DNA from: Streptococcus troglodytae
GTDB lineage: Bacteria; Bacillota; Bacilli; Lactobacillales; Streptococcaceae
NCBI RefSeq assembly: GCF_002355215.1
Contig: NZ_AP014612.1
Coordinates: 1,674,001 to 1,738,000 of the forward strand
Direction of reading: 5' to 3'
DNA: 64,000 nt
Shown here: positions 21,381 through 30,604 of the stretch, piece after piece
How the letters are laid out: the number at the start of each line of letters is the position of its first letter
How positions within the stretch are numbered: the stretch's first letter is position 1
Notes under the pieces: model-generated
Told to the model about the DNA's origin: nothing
The model's database searches: none
What the model saw: the letters and a program-made list of their open reading frames with translations, nothing else
Position numbers and translations under genes: made by a program

Positions 21381-21579
21381 GTTGACCTTGTCCTACTTTT
21401 CATTTTTGATACAATCAATCCGGAAACTTTTGCAGATTTTAAGCTTTCTTACCTTTAGGGATAAGACCATTAGCTTTCATTTTTAAATAGATGCGTTTCC
21501 CTGTGTGTCAGATAGATTGAGAATTTATTTCTCCCCAATAAGTAAGAAGCTGAGATAAACTTTCATTTTTCATCATTTG
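21381..21579. other. Gene-poor spacer with a short decayed coding segment
   Basis: On the minus strand this spacer contains TGKRIYLKMKANGLIPKGKKA in pieces before a stop, preceded by in-frame stops. It reads like the tail of a lost gene, but the family was not recognised. Confidence 0.3.
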
Positions 21580-22401
21580 TCACTTATTTAAGACATACTT
21601 GGCAATAGCTTGAGCGACACCAGCATCATCATTAGAACCAGTCACAAGGTCTGCTGCAGCCTTAACTTCTGGGCTGGCATTTCCCATAGCCACACTAAAG
21701 CCTGCTGCTTTAAGCATTTCAAGATCATTAAGTGCATCTCCTATTGCCATGATATCTGTTCTTGCAATATTCAATTTTTGGGCTAATTCTTTCAAACCAG
21801 TAGCTTTTGTAATGCCTTGGGGCATCACTTCAAAAATGTAAGGTTGACTTCTGACAGTAGCAAATTTTCCTGCTAATTTGCCCTCAAACTTTTGCTGAAA
21901 AGCATCTAAGCGATCGCTCTCACCTAAATACATAGCCTGAAAGATTGGTTTAGCAGCATACTTTATATCATTTAAGCCCACAGCCTGAGCTCGCGTAAAG
22001 ACCAGACTCGCATCATAAGCTACTAATTCTGATACTTGATCAGCCAAAACCAGATAATCCCTATCAGCAGTCAATGTTAAATCGATTTCAGGATAACCCT
22101 CAAGCAAATCATACAAATAAGAGACGCCATTAAAGTTTAAATCATGATAAGTCAGCAACTGCCAATCTCCATTAATGGTGTGAAGAGAGCAGCCATTATT
22201 TAAAATCGCATATTCTTGTTCAGCAGCCAAACCTAATTGTTCAAAGTAAGGCTCGACACCAGTCTGCATACGGCCTGTGCAAAGCACAATTTTATAGCCA
22301 AAACGAGCTGCTTCTTGAATCACAGCAATATTTTCTTGCGGGATTTCTTTTTGACTATTCAAAAGCGTGCCATCCATATCAATAGCAATCAGTTTAACCA
22401 T
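21580..22401 (-). CDS. Cof-type HAD-superfamily phosphatase
   Basis: About 273 residues from the ATG at 22401 (AAAGG upstream), which begins MVKLIAIDMDGTLLNS. HAD motif I DMDGTL, motif II CTGR, and motif III/IV region GDALNDLEML. A large cap of Cof (C2B) type lies between. Such enzymes dephosphorylate sugar phosphates or nucleotide cofactors; substrate unknown. Monocistronic. Confidence 0.93.
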   Translation of the reverse strand: MVKLIAIDMDGTLLNSQKEIPQENIAVIQEAARFGYKIVLCTGRMQTGVEPYFEQLGLAAEQEYAILNNGCSLHTINGDWQLLTYHDLNFNGVSYLYDLLEGYPEIDLTLTADRDYLVLADQVSELVAYDASLVFTRAQAVGLNDIKYAAKPIFQAMYLGESDRLDAFQQKFEGKLAGKFATVRSQPYIFEVMPQGITKATGLKELAQKLNIARTDIMAIGDALNDLEMLKAAGFSVAMGNASPEVKAAADLVTGSNDDAGVAQAIAKYVLNK

Positions 22402-22653
22402 AATCATATAACCTTTTCTAAAACATTCCACTATCTAGTGTATCACAAATCAAGGAAACTGGCACAGCAAGTTATTGTAATTCTGTATATTCTACAATAA
22501 TTGAAACAGGTAACGATGACAATGCTATAAATTCATTTTACAGCAGAAAAAAGCTGATTTCCCAGTCTTTTCCCTCTTTATGAGCATCTAGCATCTGATA
22601 AGATGCAATGAAATAACTGTGACTTTACAGTTTTTAAGGTGTATGGAGCCTAC

Positions 22654-22857
22654 TTAAATTTCTGCTCCCAATTCATAATTGGTTCCCTTCAGTGCTCGTT
22701 TAAGAGACCACTTGCTTGGATTTCCTGTAATCGTGACTTCTTTTTTATCAAGGTCAACTTTGACATCATCGACTTTCTTTAATTCTGAAAAGCGTTTGGT
22801 GACATTGTCAGCGCAGCCTTGGCATTTTAAACCATCGATATGATATATTTTTTCCAT
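22654..22857 (-). CDS. copZ: CopZ, copper chaperone
   Basis: 67-residue heavy-metal-associated (HMA) domain with the metal site CQGC (GLKCQGCADN) near the N-terminus. It carries Cu(I) to CopA and, in related systems, to the CopY repressor. Third gene of copYAZ, 13 bases after copA. Confidence 0.95.
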   Translation of the reverse strand: MEKIYHIDGLKCQGCADNVTKRFSELKKVDDVKVDLDKKEVTITGNPSKWSLKRALKGTNYELGAEI

Positions 22858-22870
22858 GATAATTTCTCCT

Positions 22871-25099
22871 TTATAATTTTACAACTTTAAGACGCAGAGC
22901 ATTTAGAACAACAGAAACAGAGCTAAAGCTCATGGCTAAACCAGCAATCATTGGATCCAGCAAAGGTCCGCCAAAGAGATAAAGTACTCCCATAGCAATA
23001 GGAACTGACAGAACATTATAAATAAATGCCCAGAAAAGATTTTCTTTAATATTAATAATAGTAGCACGACTAATTTTCAGCGCCTTAATAATATCAAGCA
23101 TTGCAGGTTTCATCAAGACAATATCCGCGGACTCCATGGCAATATCTGTTCCAGAGCCCATGGAAATGCCAATATCTGCTGTCGCAAGTGCCGGAGCGTC
23201 ATTAATACCGTCTCCAACCATGGCAACTTTCTTGCTTTCCGCCTGCAAATCAAGAATGGCCTGCGTTTTTTCCTGCGGCAAAACTTGACTGATAACAGAA
23301 ACAATCCCCACTTCTTTGGCAATAGCCTGCGCCGTTTCTTCATTATCACCCGTCAGCATGACCACTTCAATCCCCATATCCTGCAAGGCTTTAACTGTTG
23401 CGGCACTATCATTCTTGACCTTATCCGCAATCGTAATCAGTCCTAACAGTTGACCATCACTGGCAACAAAAATGGGGGTTTGTCCTTTAGCTGTTGCTGC
23501 CTTAAAATCTGTTTTAGCCTGTTCTAGAGAGATATTTTCTTGACGCATCAATTTTTCATTCCCAACAAGCACGGTTTCATCAGCAAGGCGGCCCTTCAGC
23601 CCTAATCCTGTTAGAGAAGTAAAGTCTTCCACTGCAAGTAAATGAGTCCCTTCTTTTTTAGCATAATCAACAATGGCCTGACTAAGGGGATGTTCAGATA
23701 ATGCTTCTAAGGAAGCTGTCACTTGTACTAAATCAGTTCGATCATGATAAGAAAATTGATGAACAACTTCTGGTTTACCTTGAGTAATGGTGCCTGTTTT
23801 ATCGAAAACAACCGTATTAATCTGATGTGCCAATTCCAAGACATCACCACGTTTATAAAGGATACCATTTTCAGCAGCACGGCCTGTACCAACCATAATA
23901 GCCGTTGGCGTTGCAAGACCCAAAGCACAAGGGCAGGCAATGACAAGAACAGCGACACTGATTGTCATTGAAAAGGTAAAATCTTGTCCCATGACAAAAT
24001 ACCAGAAGAAACCAGTCAAAATGGCAATCGTTATAATAACAGGTACAAAGACAGCAGATACCTTATCAGCAATCTTGGCAATGGGTGCCTTGGTTTGCTG
24101 AGCGTCCTCAACTAATTTAATAATTTGTGAAAGCAAGGTTTCATTGCCAACTTTTTCAGCCTCAAAAGTCAGACTTCCCTGACCATTAATTGACCCAGCA
24201 TAAACAGGGCTATCCGTCTTTTTTTCAATAGGAATAGATTCCCCTGTTAACATTGATTCATCAATAGCAGAATGCCCTGACAGGACTCGACCATCCACAG
24301 GAATTTTTTCACCGGGCTTGACTAAAATTTGATCTCCAATTTGCACTTGCTCAATAGGAACCTTAATTTCCTCGCCATCACGTATCAGAGTAGCCTCTTT
24401 GGCTGACAAATGCATTAATTTTTTAATCGCATCTGAGGTTCGACCTTTCGATAGGGTTTCAAAGTATTTCCCTAAAGTAATGAGAGTCAAAATAACAGCT
24501 ACCGACTCATAATAGAGATGGTGAGCATGATGTGCATGTCCCAAGTAAACATGGTAAGTGCCATAAAGACTGTAAAGAAAGGCGGCTGTTGTTGCTAAAG
24601 CCACTAATGAGTCCATATTAGGATGACCCTTAAAAAGCGATCTAAAGCCATTATCATAGAAGCTCCAACTTAACACGATAACCGGAATTGTCAAAAGAAA
24701 CAAAACCGTCGCATAAGTGAGTGGAGCACTACTTGGTGCTAAAAAGTTAGGTAAAGGCAGACTAACCATACTTCCCATAGCAATATAAAAGAGGGGAATG
24801 GTAAAAATAGAAGTCCACAAAAGACGTTTTTTAATACCCGCTAACTTATGTTCTTCACGATCCCCCTGACTTTCAGCCGTCGTTGGGTCATAAACTTTAG
24901 CGCCATAGCCTGCATCAGCAACTGCCTTAGTAACATCTGCTTCACTAACCTTAGCGGAATCGTAATCTATCGTCATTTTTTCAGTTGTCAAATTGACTAC
25001 TGCATTTTCAATCCCGTCTAATTTTTTGACAGCATTTTCAACATTGATGGCACAAGAAGCACAGGTCATGCCATCTATCAAAAATACTTCTTCACTCAT
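22871..25099 (-). CDS. copA: CopA, copper-exporting P1B-type ATPase
   Basis: 742 residues. N-terminal HMA domain with GMTCASCA (about 9-16), eight membrane helices, the TGES motif (SMLTGESIP), the CPC metal site in helix 6 (VIACPCALGLATP), phosphorylation motif DKTGTIT, SEHPL and GDGINDAPAL. Exports Cu(I). A His-rich extracellular loop (HAHHAHH) sits early in the membrane domain. Its start overlaps the copY stop by 4 bases, so translation is coupled. Confidence 0.97.
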   Translation of the reverse strand: MSEEVFLIDGMTCASCAINVENAVKKLDGIENAVVNLTTEKMTIDYDSAKVSEADVTKAVADAGYGAKVYDPTTAESQGDREEHKLAGIKKRLLWTSIFTIPLFYIAMGSMVSLPLPNFLAPSSAPLTYATVLFLLTIPVIVLSWSFYDNGFRSLFKGHPNMDSLVALATTAAFLYSLYGTYHVYLGHAHHAHHLYYESVAVILTLITLGKYFETLSKGRTSDAIKKLMHLSAKEATLIRDGEEIKVPIEQVQIGDQILVKPGEKIPVDGRVLSGHSAIDESMLTGESIPIEKKTDSPVYAGSINGQGSLTFEAEKVGNETLLSQIIKLVEDAQQTKAPIAKIADKVSAVFVPVIITIAILTGFFWYFVMGQDFTFSMTISVAVLVIACPCALGLATPTAIMVGTGRAAENGILYKRGDVLELAHQINTVVFDKTGTITQGKPEVVHQFSYHDRTDLVQVTASLEALSEHPLSQAIVDYAKKEGTHLLAVEDFTSLTGLGLKGRLADETVLVGNEKLMRQENISLEQAKTDFKAATAKGQTPIFVASDGQLLGLITIADKVKNDSAATVKALQDMGIEVVMLTGDNEETAQAIAKEVGIVSVISQVLPQEKTQAILDLQAESKKVAMVGDGINDAPALATADIGISMGSGTDIAMESADIVLMKPAMLDIIKALKISRATIINIKENLFWAFIYNVLSVPIAMGVLYLFGGPLLDPMIAGLAMSFSSVSVVLNALRLKVVKL

Positions 25100-25539
25100 T
25101 TTGATATCACCTCCAAATGTTCATGGCAAGAACATTGCCCGACAATACAATTACACTTAACTTCAGGCACAGCATTTGCTTTTTTGGACAATAGCAGAGC
25201 TTCCAATTTTTCAATATCAGACAAAGTCATTGGTGTTTCTTCAATTAAATGTCTAATCAAAGCTTGATGCTTCGTGACACAAATGCGAGAGAAAACTTCC
25301 GACACTTGCTGCTCTAGTGCCTTTCTTTCTGAAATCAAACTAGAATAAATGTATTTTCTTCCTTGACGCTGACTGGTCAAGTAGCCTTTTTCTGATAAAC
25401 GCGTAATTAAGGTTTTAATCGTTGAAGCGGACCAGCGATAAGTCCGACTTAAGATAGTAATAATTTCACTGCTGCTGGTTATCTGCTTAGCCCAGACAAC
25501 ACGCATTACTTCCCATTCCGCATTTGAAATAGTTGTCAT
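25096..25539 (-). CDS. copY: CopY, copper-responsive repressor
   Basis: 147 residues from the ATG at 25539, the family length; the longer in-frame extension upstream runs through the operator and is rejected. BlaI/MecI-type winged helix (about residues 5-75: ISNAEWEVMRVVWAK...) and the C-terminal CxCxxxxCxC metal site (CNCIVGQCSC). It binds cop boxes as a Zn form and is released when Cu(I) from CopZ replaces zinc. Confidence 0.97.
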   Translation of the reverse strand: MTTISNAEWEVMRVVWAKQITSSSEIITILSRTYRWSASTIKTLITRLSEKGYLTSQRQGRKYIYSSLISERKALEQQVSEVFSRICVTKHQALIRHLIEETPMTLSDIEKLEALLLSKKANAVPEVKCNCIVGQCSCHEHLEVISK

Positions 25540-25555
25540 TTGAGCTCCTTTCGTT

Positions 25556-25597
25556 GACATTTGTAGATATATTGTAAGCCCTTTGTCTACATTTGTC
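25556..25597 (-). promoter_or_regulatory. Two cop boxes in the copYAZ promoter
   Basis: GACATTTGTA (25556-25565) and TACATTTGTC (25588-25597) each match the TACAnnTGTA operator of CopY with one end base changed. They are inverted mirror images of each other and flank the likely promoter. Confidence 0.85.
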
Positions 25598-25658
25598 AAT
25601 GAAAACTGATTTTTAATTTTTTGACAAAATATAACTCTACTTATCAGCTTTTTAAAAG

Positions 25659-25696
25659 AGCAAAAAAAGAGGCGAGAAACCTTAGTTTCTGCCTCT
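25659..25696 (-). terminator. Terminator of the mutacin operon
   Basis: On the minus strand AGAGGC-A-GAAAC pairs with GTTTC-TC-GCCTCT across a 4-base loop, followed by seven T. It separates the mutacin gene pair from copYAZ. Confidence 0.75.
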
Positions 25697-25751
25697 TCAC
25701 TCAAACAATGAGCAGTCTTTCATAATACTCTTTCAAAATGTGCCGTCCTCA

Positions 25752-25925
25752 TTAGCTCTTATTATTCTTGTTAATTTTAAACCATAAAACCAACAAACCT
25801 AACAGACCTAGTAAATTAATGCTATAAATGATTGGCGAGAGCCCCTTAAAAAGATTTTTTACTGCCATAAATAATAAGAATAATAAAGGCAGGCTTCCGA
25901 TCAATAAGGATCTTCTATTTTTCAT
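25752..25925 (-). CDS. Small membrane protein, candidate mutacin immunity protein
   Basis: 57 residues from the ATG at 25925, two bases past the mutacin stop. It has two membrane helices (LLIGSLPLLFLLFMAV and IYSINLLGLLGLLVLWF) and a basic tail. No clear Shine-Dalgarno, so translation is probably coupled to the mutacin gene. Small two-helix proteins next to class II bacteriocins are often the cognate immunity factor; this is inference from position. Confidence 0.6.
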   Translation of the reverse strand: MKNRRSLLIGSLPLLFLLFMAVKNLFKGLSPIIYSINLLGLLGLLVLWFKINKNNKS

Positions 25926-25927
25926 GT

Positions 25928-26158
25928 TCAACAAAAAGTAGCAGCACCTACAGCTGCTCCAGACCAGTTTCCTAAAGCCGTTCCAGATACTGTACCAACG
26001 ACTGGGAGAGTAACTGTACCAGCTCCCATACCTCCTACAAAACCTAAACCTGCAGAACCAGCTGTGTCAAGTGCACATCTAATCATACCGCCACCTTCAA
26101 CAGTTGAAAGTGCTTCATTATCCATTACGTTAAATTGTTCAAATGCTTGTGTATTCAT
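25928..26158 (-). CDS. nlmD: Double-glycine-leader bacteriocin, NlmD-type mutacin
   Basis: 76 residues. Leader MNTQAFEQFNVMDNEALSTVEGG ends in a Gly-Gly site of the kind cut by peptidase-C39 exporters such as NlmT/ComA. The mature part is Gly/Ala-rich with GxxxG-like spacing (GLGFVGGMGAGTV, GTALGNWSGAAVG) and two Cys, one near its start and one at the very C-terminus, which could form a disulfide. The identity with the S. mutans non-lantibiotic mutacin NlmD is from memory of the family. Two ComE direct repeats lie upstream. Confidence 0.88.
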   Translation of the reverse strand: MNTQAFEQFNVMDNEALSTVEGGGMIRCALDTAGSAGLGFVGGMGAGTVTLPVVGTVSGTALGNWSGAAVGAATFC

Positions 26159-26217
26159 AGGATAAATACCCCTTTTCCATTTTTAGTTTTTTGTCTGGCT
26201 GCGCAACCGGCATCTTT

Positions 26218-26285
26218 AGTATAACAATTTATTTTTCAAAATGGGGTGAAATATCCTAAACGGTAGCTATTTTGTCCTAAACGGT
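26218..26285 (-). promoter_or_regulatory. ComE direct repeats and -10 of the nlmD promoter
   Basis: Two identical 11-mers ACCGTTTAGGA (minus strand; plus-strand positions 26275-26285 and 26254-26264) are spaced 21 bases start to start, two helical turns, matching the ComE site used by S. mutans mutacin genes. A TATACT -10 box lies at 26218-26223, 30 bases beyond the nearer repeat. Confidence 0.88.
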
Positions 26286-26534
26286 TAAAAATGACGTTAT
26301 AATGCCTGTAATAATAGTCAATAAAAATCAAAAATAGATTTCACCTCCTCACATCGCAACTGCCTACAAACATACTAGATCACGACAAGATCAAAAAAGT
26401 CAAAAGGCTTGGGAGTCCTTCTAAAATGGAGATGGACGCAGATAAGCTGATATCGTCAGCACAATAACCTATTATTCTGGTTTTTAAAGAATACAGAACA
26501 GGCCTACTTCGAAAATAATAGTTGTTTGGTTGAT
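26286..26534. other. Intergenic stretch without a recognisable gene
   Basis: About 250 bases between the ComE repeats and the rbfA terminator. No ORF with credible start and Shine-Dalgarno on either strand; nothing recognised. Confidence 0.5.
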
Positions 26535-26576
26535 GGAAAAAAGCCTTCATTGGACTTATAATCCTAACGAAGGCTT
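26535..26576 (-). terminator. Terminator after rbfA
   Basis: AAGCCTTC and GAAGGCTT arms with a 20-base loop, and six T on the minus strand. Confidence 0.7.
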
Positions 26577-26638
26577 GATACCTATTTTCGTACTTTTGCA
26601 GCGACTAACAAGCAAACAGAAGAAACTTTTTTGTTTAC

Positions 26639-26989
26639 TTAATTTCTTTTTTCTAAATCCCGCAGCATTTGGTCAATCTTATTACCATACTCAATAGATT
26701 CATCTTTGATAAAAGTTAAATCGGGAATTTTATACATGGTCAAATTTTTTCCAAGTTCACGTTTGATAGTCCCCTTAGCCTTTTCAAGACCTATTTGAAC
26801 TTTCTGATTATCAGAAGCAAGGTCACTCATGATAGTATAGTAAACCTTTGCCAGAGATAAATCACCCAACATTTGAACATCAGTAATAGTGACACCTTGA
26901 ACACGTGGGTCACGTACCTTCTTTTGCAAGATCTCATTAACTTCGCGCTTAATTTCCATACCAACACGATCAATACGATGATTAGGCAT
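26639..26989 (-). CDS. rbfA: RbfA, 30S ribosome-binding factor
   Basis: 116 residues, family length. KH-type fold; N-terminus [28 protein letters not shown] is diagnostic. It helps late 30S maturation and processing of the 16S 5' end, and is needed at low temperature. Last gene of the rimP-nusA-infB block, separated from infB by a hairpin that could reduce read-through. Confidence 0.96.
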   Translation of the reverse strand: MPNHRIDRVGMEIKREVNEILQKKVRDPRVQGVTITDVQMLGDLSLAKVYYTIMSDLASDNQKVQIGLEKAKGTIKRELGKNLTMYKIPDLTFIKDESIEYGNKIDQMLRDLEKRN

Positions 26990-27088
26990 TATCTTTTCCT
27001 TTCTTTTCTTTTAGTTTTACAATTTTCTTTTTTCACCACAACAAAAAATATCTTATAAAGGCTCACTTGGTTCGCTCATCTTTTGAAA

Positions 27089-27114
27089 AAAGCTAGGCCA
27101 GATGACCTAGCTTT
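27089..27114 (-). terminator. Hairpin between infB and rbfA
   Basis: AAAGCTAGG and CCTAGCTTT form a 9-bp stem with an 8-base loop, followed by several T on the minus strand. It may terminate part of the nusA-infB transcript ahead of rbfA. Confidence 0.65.
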
Positions 27115-27227
27115 ATTGTTTCTGTTTGAATTTCAAAAGAAATCATATGACGTTAATCCAAGGCAACACGACAACTATTGTACTTGCGTATACCTAGAAG
27201 TGTTAACAAAGGAGTAACTAAATATTA

Positions 27228-29975
27228 TTATCTCTTAATTTCTTCCATGATGTAAGCTTCAATAGTATCATCAACTTTGATGTCATTATAATTTTCAATC
27301 ATGAGACCGCCTTCTTGACCATTACCAACCTCTTTAACATCATCTTTATAATGTTTCAGACTAGCGAGCTTACCGTCAAAGACAACCACACCATCACGAA
27401 TAACACGAGCACTTGAATCACGCGTAATTTTACCATTTGTTACCATGAAGCCGCCAATAGTTCCCACTTTAGAAACTTTGAAGGTCTCACGAATAAGCGC
27501 TTCACCAATAATTTGTTCTTCAAATTCTGGATCAAGCATACCCTTCATGGCATCTTCTACTTCTTCAATTACCTTATAAATAATAGAATGCAAACGAATT
27601 TCAACTTCATCTGCTTCGGCTTGCTGACGGGCCTGTGGGGTTGGACGAACATTGAAACCAATGATAACAGCATTAGAAGCTTCTGCCAAGGTGATGTCTG
27701 ATTCATTGATGGCACCAACAGCTGAGTGGACCACATTAACCTTTACACCTTCAACGTCAATCTTCAAAAGAGAGGCCCCAAGAGCTTCAACGGAACCTTG
27801 CACATCTGCTTTGATAATAACATTAACAGATTTAACTTCACCGGCTTTGAGCGTATCAAAGAGATTGTCAAGACTGACACGATGAGTCAATTGACGTTGT
27901 TTCAGCAGAGCACGTTTAGCTCTTTCTTCTCCAGCAGCGCGCGCGGCCTTTTCATCTTCATAAACGGCGAAATGGTCACCTGCCATTGGGGCTTCATTCA
28001 AACCAGTGATAGAGACTGGCGTTGATGGAGCAGCAACCTTAACACGACGTCCAAGGTCATTAGTCATAGCACGCACACGTCCAAAGGTGTTCCCAACAAC
28101 GATTGGATCTTGAACATGCAGCGTTCCCTGTTGTACTAAAAGCGTCGCTACTGCACCTTTTCCTTTATCAAGGCGAGCTTCAATAACCGTACCAATAGCA
28201 CGAACAGTTGGGTCAGCTTTCAGTTCTTGGATTTCTGCTACTAGAAGAACAGTTTCTAAAAGTTCTTCAATATTTTGACCGAATTTAGCTGAAATTTCAA
28301 CAAATTCAGAATCGCCACCCCAAGCAGTTGAAATAACGCCATACTCAGCTAACTCACCGATGACACGTTCTGGATTGGCGCCCGGCTTATCAATTTTATT
28401 AATAGCAACAATAATTGGAACATCAGCAGCTTTGGAGTGGTTAATAGCTTCAATCGTTTGTGGCATAACACCATCATCAGCAGCTACAATAAGAATGGTA
28501 ATATCAGTTACCGAAGCGCCGCGTGCCCGCATACTTGTGAAGGCTGCATGTCCGGGTGTATCAAGGAAAGTAATTTTCTTACCAGCTTCTTCAATTTGAT
28601 AGGCCCCAATATGTTGAGTAATTCCTCCAGCTTCACCTGTCGCTATACGGGAGTTGCGCAATGTATCAAGCAATGTTGTCTTACCATGGTCCACATGCCC
28701 CATAATCGTTACAACGGGTGCACGTTCAACCATATTTTCCGGATTAAGATAATCATCTTCAACGAAGAAACGTTCAATATCAGCTGTATCAACTTCCACT
28801 TTTTGATGTGCTTCAATGCCATAATCAACCATGAGGAGTTCAATCGTATCAGCATCCAAAGATTGGTTTTGAGTTGCCATAACTCCCATCATAAAGAGTT
28901 TTTTTACAATTTCAGCAGGCTCACGCTTAATTCGTTTCGCAATTTCAGCAACCGTCATACCTTCCGTATACTCAAATTCTTTTGGTAGTTCATGGAATTT
29001 GCGTTCAGTTACAGGTTTCGGACTGGCATTATGATTACGGTTATTTTTAGATTTTTTATTTTTCTTATTCCAATTACTATTTTTTTGATTTCTCACTTGA
29101 TTTTGTTTATTCCGATTTTTCTTATGTTTACTTTGTTTTGGTCCGTCTTCATTCTCATGTGAAAAATCACGTGATTTATCTGGGCGAGCCTGTTTTTTGC
29201 GACGTGTATCTACAGCTGCCGGACGTGTCACTTGTTCAACTGTCTGAGGCTGAGCTTGTGGCGCCGCAGTTACTGCAGCTTCAACCGGCTGCTGCTCTTT
29301 CTGATTTAGCTTCTTAGCTTTTTCTTTAGCTTGAGCGGCTTGACGTTTCGCTTCTTGAGCTTCATGAAAACGTGTTTCACTCTGACGCGAATATTCCGCA
29401 TTTTGTTCTGCTTTTAAGGCTGCAGCACGTGCTTTGAAATCAAAACGCGGGCCTGTCGGCTGGGATTTTGACGCTTCTTGTCGATTTTGAAAATGATTAC
29501 GATTATCGCGACGATTGTCTTTTTGACGATTGCGATTATTGCGGTTATCATTACGACGATCTTGAGATCCATGATTACGATTGTCTTTTTGGCGATTGTC
29601 CTGCCCTTTATTTTGGTTTCGACGATCACTATTATTTTGACGACGTTCAGCCTCTGCTTTGGCGCGCGCTTCTCGTTCTGCTTTAAAATTACGATTTTGC
29701 GGTCTTGGACGCCCCGCAGGCTTTGTAGCTGCTTTAGGATCTGCTGCAACAGATCCTTCTTGTGCTTTAGCTTCTTTCTCAACTTTAGAAGTTGGAGTAA
29801 CAGCTTTAGGTTCCACAGAGGCAGTAAAACTTTCTACTATACGTTTAGCATCACTTTCTTCCACACTTGAAGCATGGCTTTTAACTTCTAGGCCCAATGA
29901 TTTTGCCTTTTCAACAATTTCTTTACTTTCTTTGCCAATTTCCTTGGCAATTTCGTATAATCTTTTCTTCGACAA
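27228..29975 (-). CDS. infB: Translation initiation factor IF-2
   Basis: 915 residues. N-terminal IF2N helical module ([23 protein letters not shown]), a long Arg/Asn/Lys/Gln-rich low-complexity linker (about residues 70-330), a second IF2N-like module, then the GTPase with G1 GHVDHGKT, G3 DTPGHAAF and G4 NKID, and the beta-barrel C-terminal domains that bind fMet-tRNA. The low-complexity linker explains the long antisense ORFs here, which are not genes. Co-directional with nusA. Confidence 0.98.
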   Translation of the reverse strand: MSKKRLYEIAKEIGKESKEIVEKAKSLGLEVKSHASSVEESDAKRIVESFTASVEPKAVTPTSKVEKEAKAQEGSVAADPKAATKPAGRPRPQNRNFKAEREARAKAEAERRQNNSDRRNQNKGQDNRQKDNRNHGSQDRRNDNRNNRNRQKDNRRDNRNHFQNRQEASKSQPTGPRFDFKARAAALKAEQNAEYSRQSETRFHEAQEAKRQAAQAKEKAKKLNQKEQQPVEAAVTAAPQAQPQTVEQVTRPAAVDTRRKKQARPDKSRDFSHENEDGPKQSKHKKNRNKQNQVRNQKNSNWNKKNKKSKNNRNHNASPKPVTERKFHELPKEFEYTEGMTVAEIAKRIKREPAEIVKKLFMMGVMATQNQSLDADTIELLMVDYGIEAHQKVEVDTADIERFFVEDDYLNPENMVERAPVVTIMGHVDHGKTTLLDTLRNSRIATGEAGGITQHIGAYQIEEAGKKITFLDTPGHAAFTSMRARGASVTDITILIVAADDGVMPQTIEAINHSKAADVPIIVAINKIDKPGANPERVIGELAEYGVISTAWGGDSEFVEISAKFGQNIEELLETVLLVAEIQELKADPTVRAIGTVIEARLDKGKGAVATLLVQQGTLHVQDPIVVGNTFGRVRAMTNDLGRRVKVAAPSTPVSITGLNEAPMAGDHFAVYEDEKAARAAGEERAKRALLKQRQLTHRVSLDNLFDTLKAGEVKSVNVIIKADVQGSVEALGASLLKIDVEGVKVNVVHSAVGAINESDITLAEASNAVIIGFNVRPTPQARQQAEADEVEIRLHSIIYKVIEEVEDAMKGMLDPEFEEQIIGEALIRETFKVSKVGTIGGFMVTNGKITRDSSARVIRDGVVVFDGKLASLKHYKDDVKEVGNGQEGGLMIENYNDIKVDDTIEAYIMEEIKR

Positions 29976-29995
29976 ATCTTGTCCTCCTATTCTTT

Positions 29996-30298
29996 TTATT
30001 CCATAAAGGTCCTCATTTTCTTTGAAAATCCAGTATCCGCAATAGCAAGAACTTTTCTGTTTCTGCCAATAGCGGTACTTAATTCCAGTGCTGAAAACAC
30101 TGTGGAGACTTCTATATTATAATAGTTACTTTTATCCGTTACTTTTTTAGTCAGATTAGATCCAGCATCCTTGGCTAAAAAGATGAGTTGTGCCTGTCCA
30201 GTTTGAATAGCTTTAACAACTAATTCTTCACCTGAAATAACACGTCCTGCTCTCTGGGCCAAACCTAATAAGTTTGATAACTTTTTAAAATTATTCAA
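29996..30298 (-). CDS. ylxQ: YlxQ, L7Ae-family RNA-binding protein
   Basis: 100 residues of the ribosomal L7Ae/L30e/YlxQ fold: [39 protein letters not shown] kink-turn-binding protein of unclear cellular job, always between ylxR and infB in Firmicutes. It overlaps the ylxR 3' end by 8 bases. Confidence 0.93.
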   Translation of the reverse strand: MNNFKKLSNLLGLAQRAGRVISGEELVVKAIQTGQAQLIFLAKDAGSNLTKKVTDKSNYYNIEVSTVFSALELSTAIGRNRKVLAIADTGFSKKMRTFME

Positions 30299-30590
30299 GA
30301 CCTAACTCTCTTCTTTTAACCTTATGATCAACAAAAGCAATTAATTCATCATAAAAGCTTTCAGGAATTTCCATAGAAAAACTGCGATTAAAGACCCTTC
30401 TTTTTTTAGCTTCCAAAGCTTCTTCGTTAGCAAGTTTAATGTAAGCTCCTCGCCCATTTTTCTTACCAGTAGGATCAATAAAAACTTCACCCTCCTTGGT
30501 TTTAACAATCCGAAGCAAATCACGTTTATCAATAATTTCACCTGAAACAAGAGATTTTCTTAAAGGTATTTTTCTTGTCTTTGCCATCAA
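30291..30590 (-). CDS. ylxR: YlxR (RnpM-like) RNA-binding protein
   Basis: 99 residues (or 98 from the second of two adjacent ATG codons). YlxR fold with RKSLVSGEIIDKRDLLRIVKTKEGEVFIDPTGKKNGRGAYI, where the GRGAY motif is diagnostic. The family binds RNA and, in Bacillus, RNase P RNA (RnpM). Here the usual CxxC-type zinc residues are absent. Lies between nusA and ylxQ. Confidence 0.93.
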   Translation of the reverse strand: MMAKTRKIPLRKSLVSGEIIDKRDLLRIVKTKEGEVFIDPTGKKNGRGAYIKLANEEALEAKKRRVFNRSFSMEIPESFYDELIAFVDHKVKRRELGLE

Positions 30591-30604
30591 ACACCTCTGA
30601 CTTT

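Noticed and set aside
25540..25704. N-terminal extension of CopY by 55 codons
   Set aside because: It runs through the cop boxes and promoter; the 147-residue form is the family length.
29414..29870. Long ORFs on both strands over the infB linker
   Set aside because: They result from the repetitive Arg/Asn/Lys-rich codons of IF-2; no Shine-Dalgarno and no protein family.
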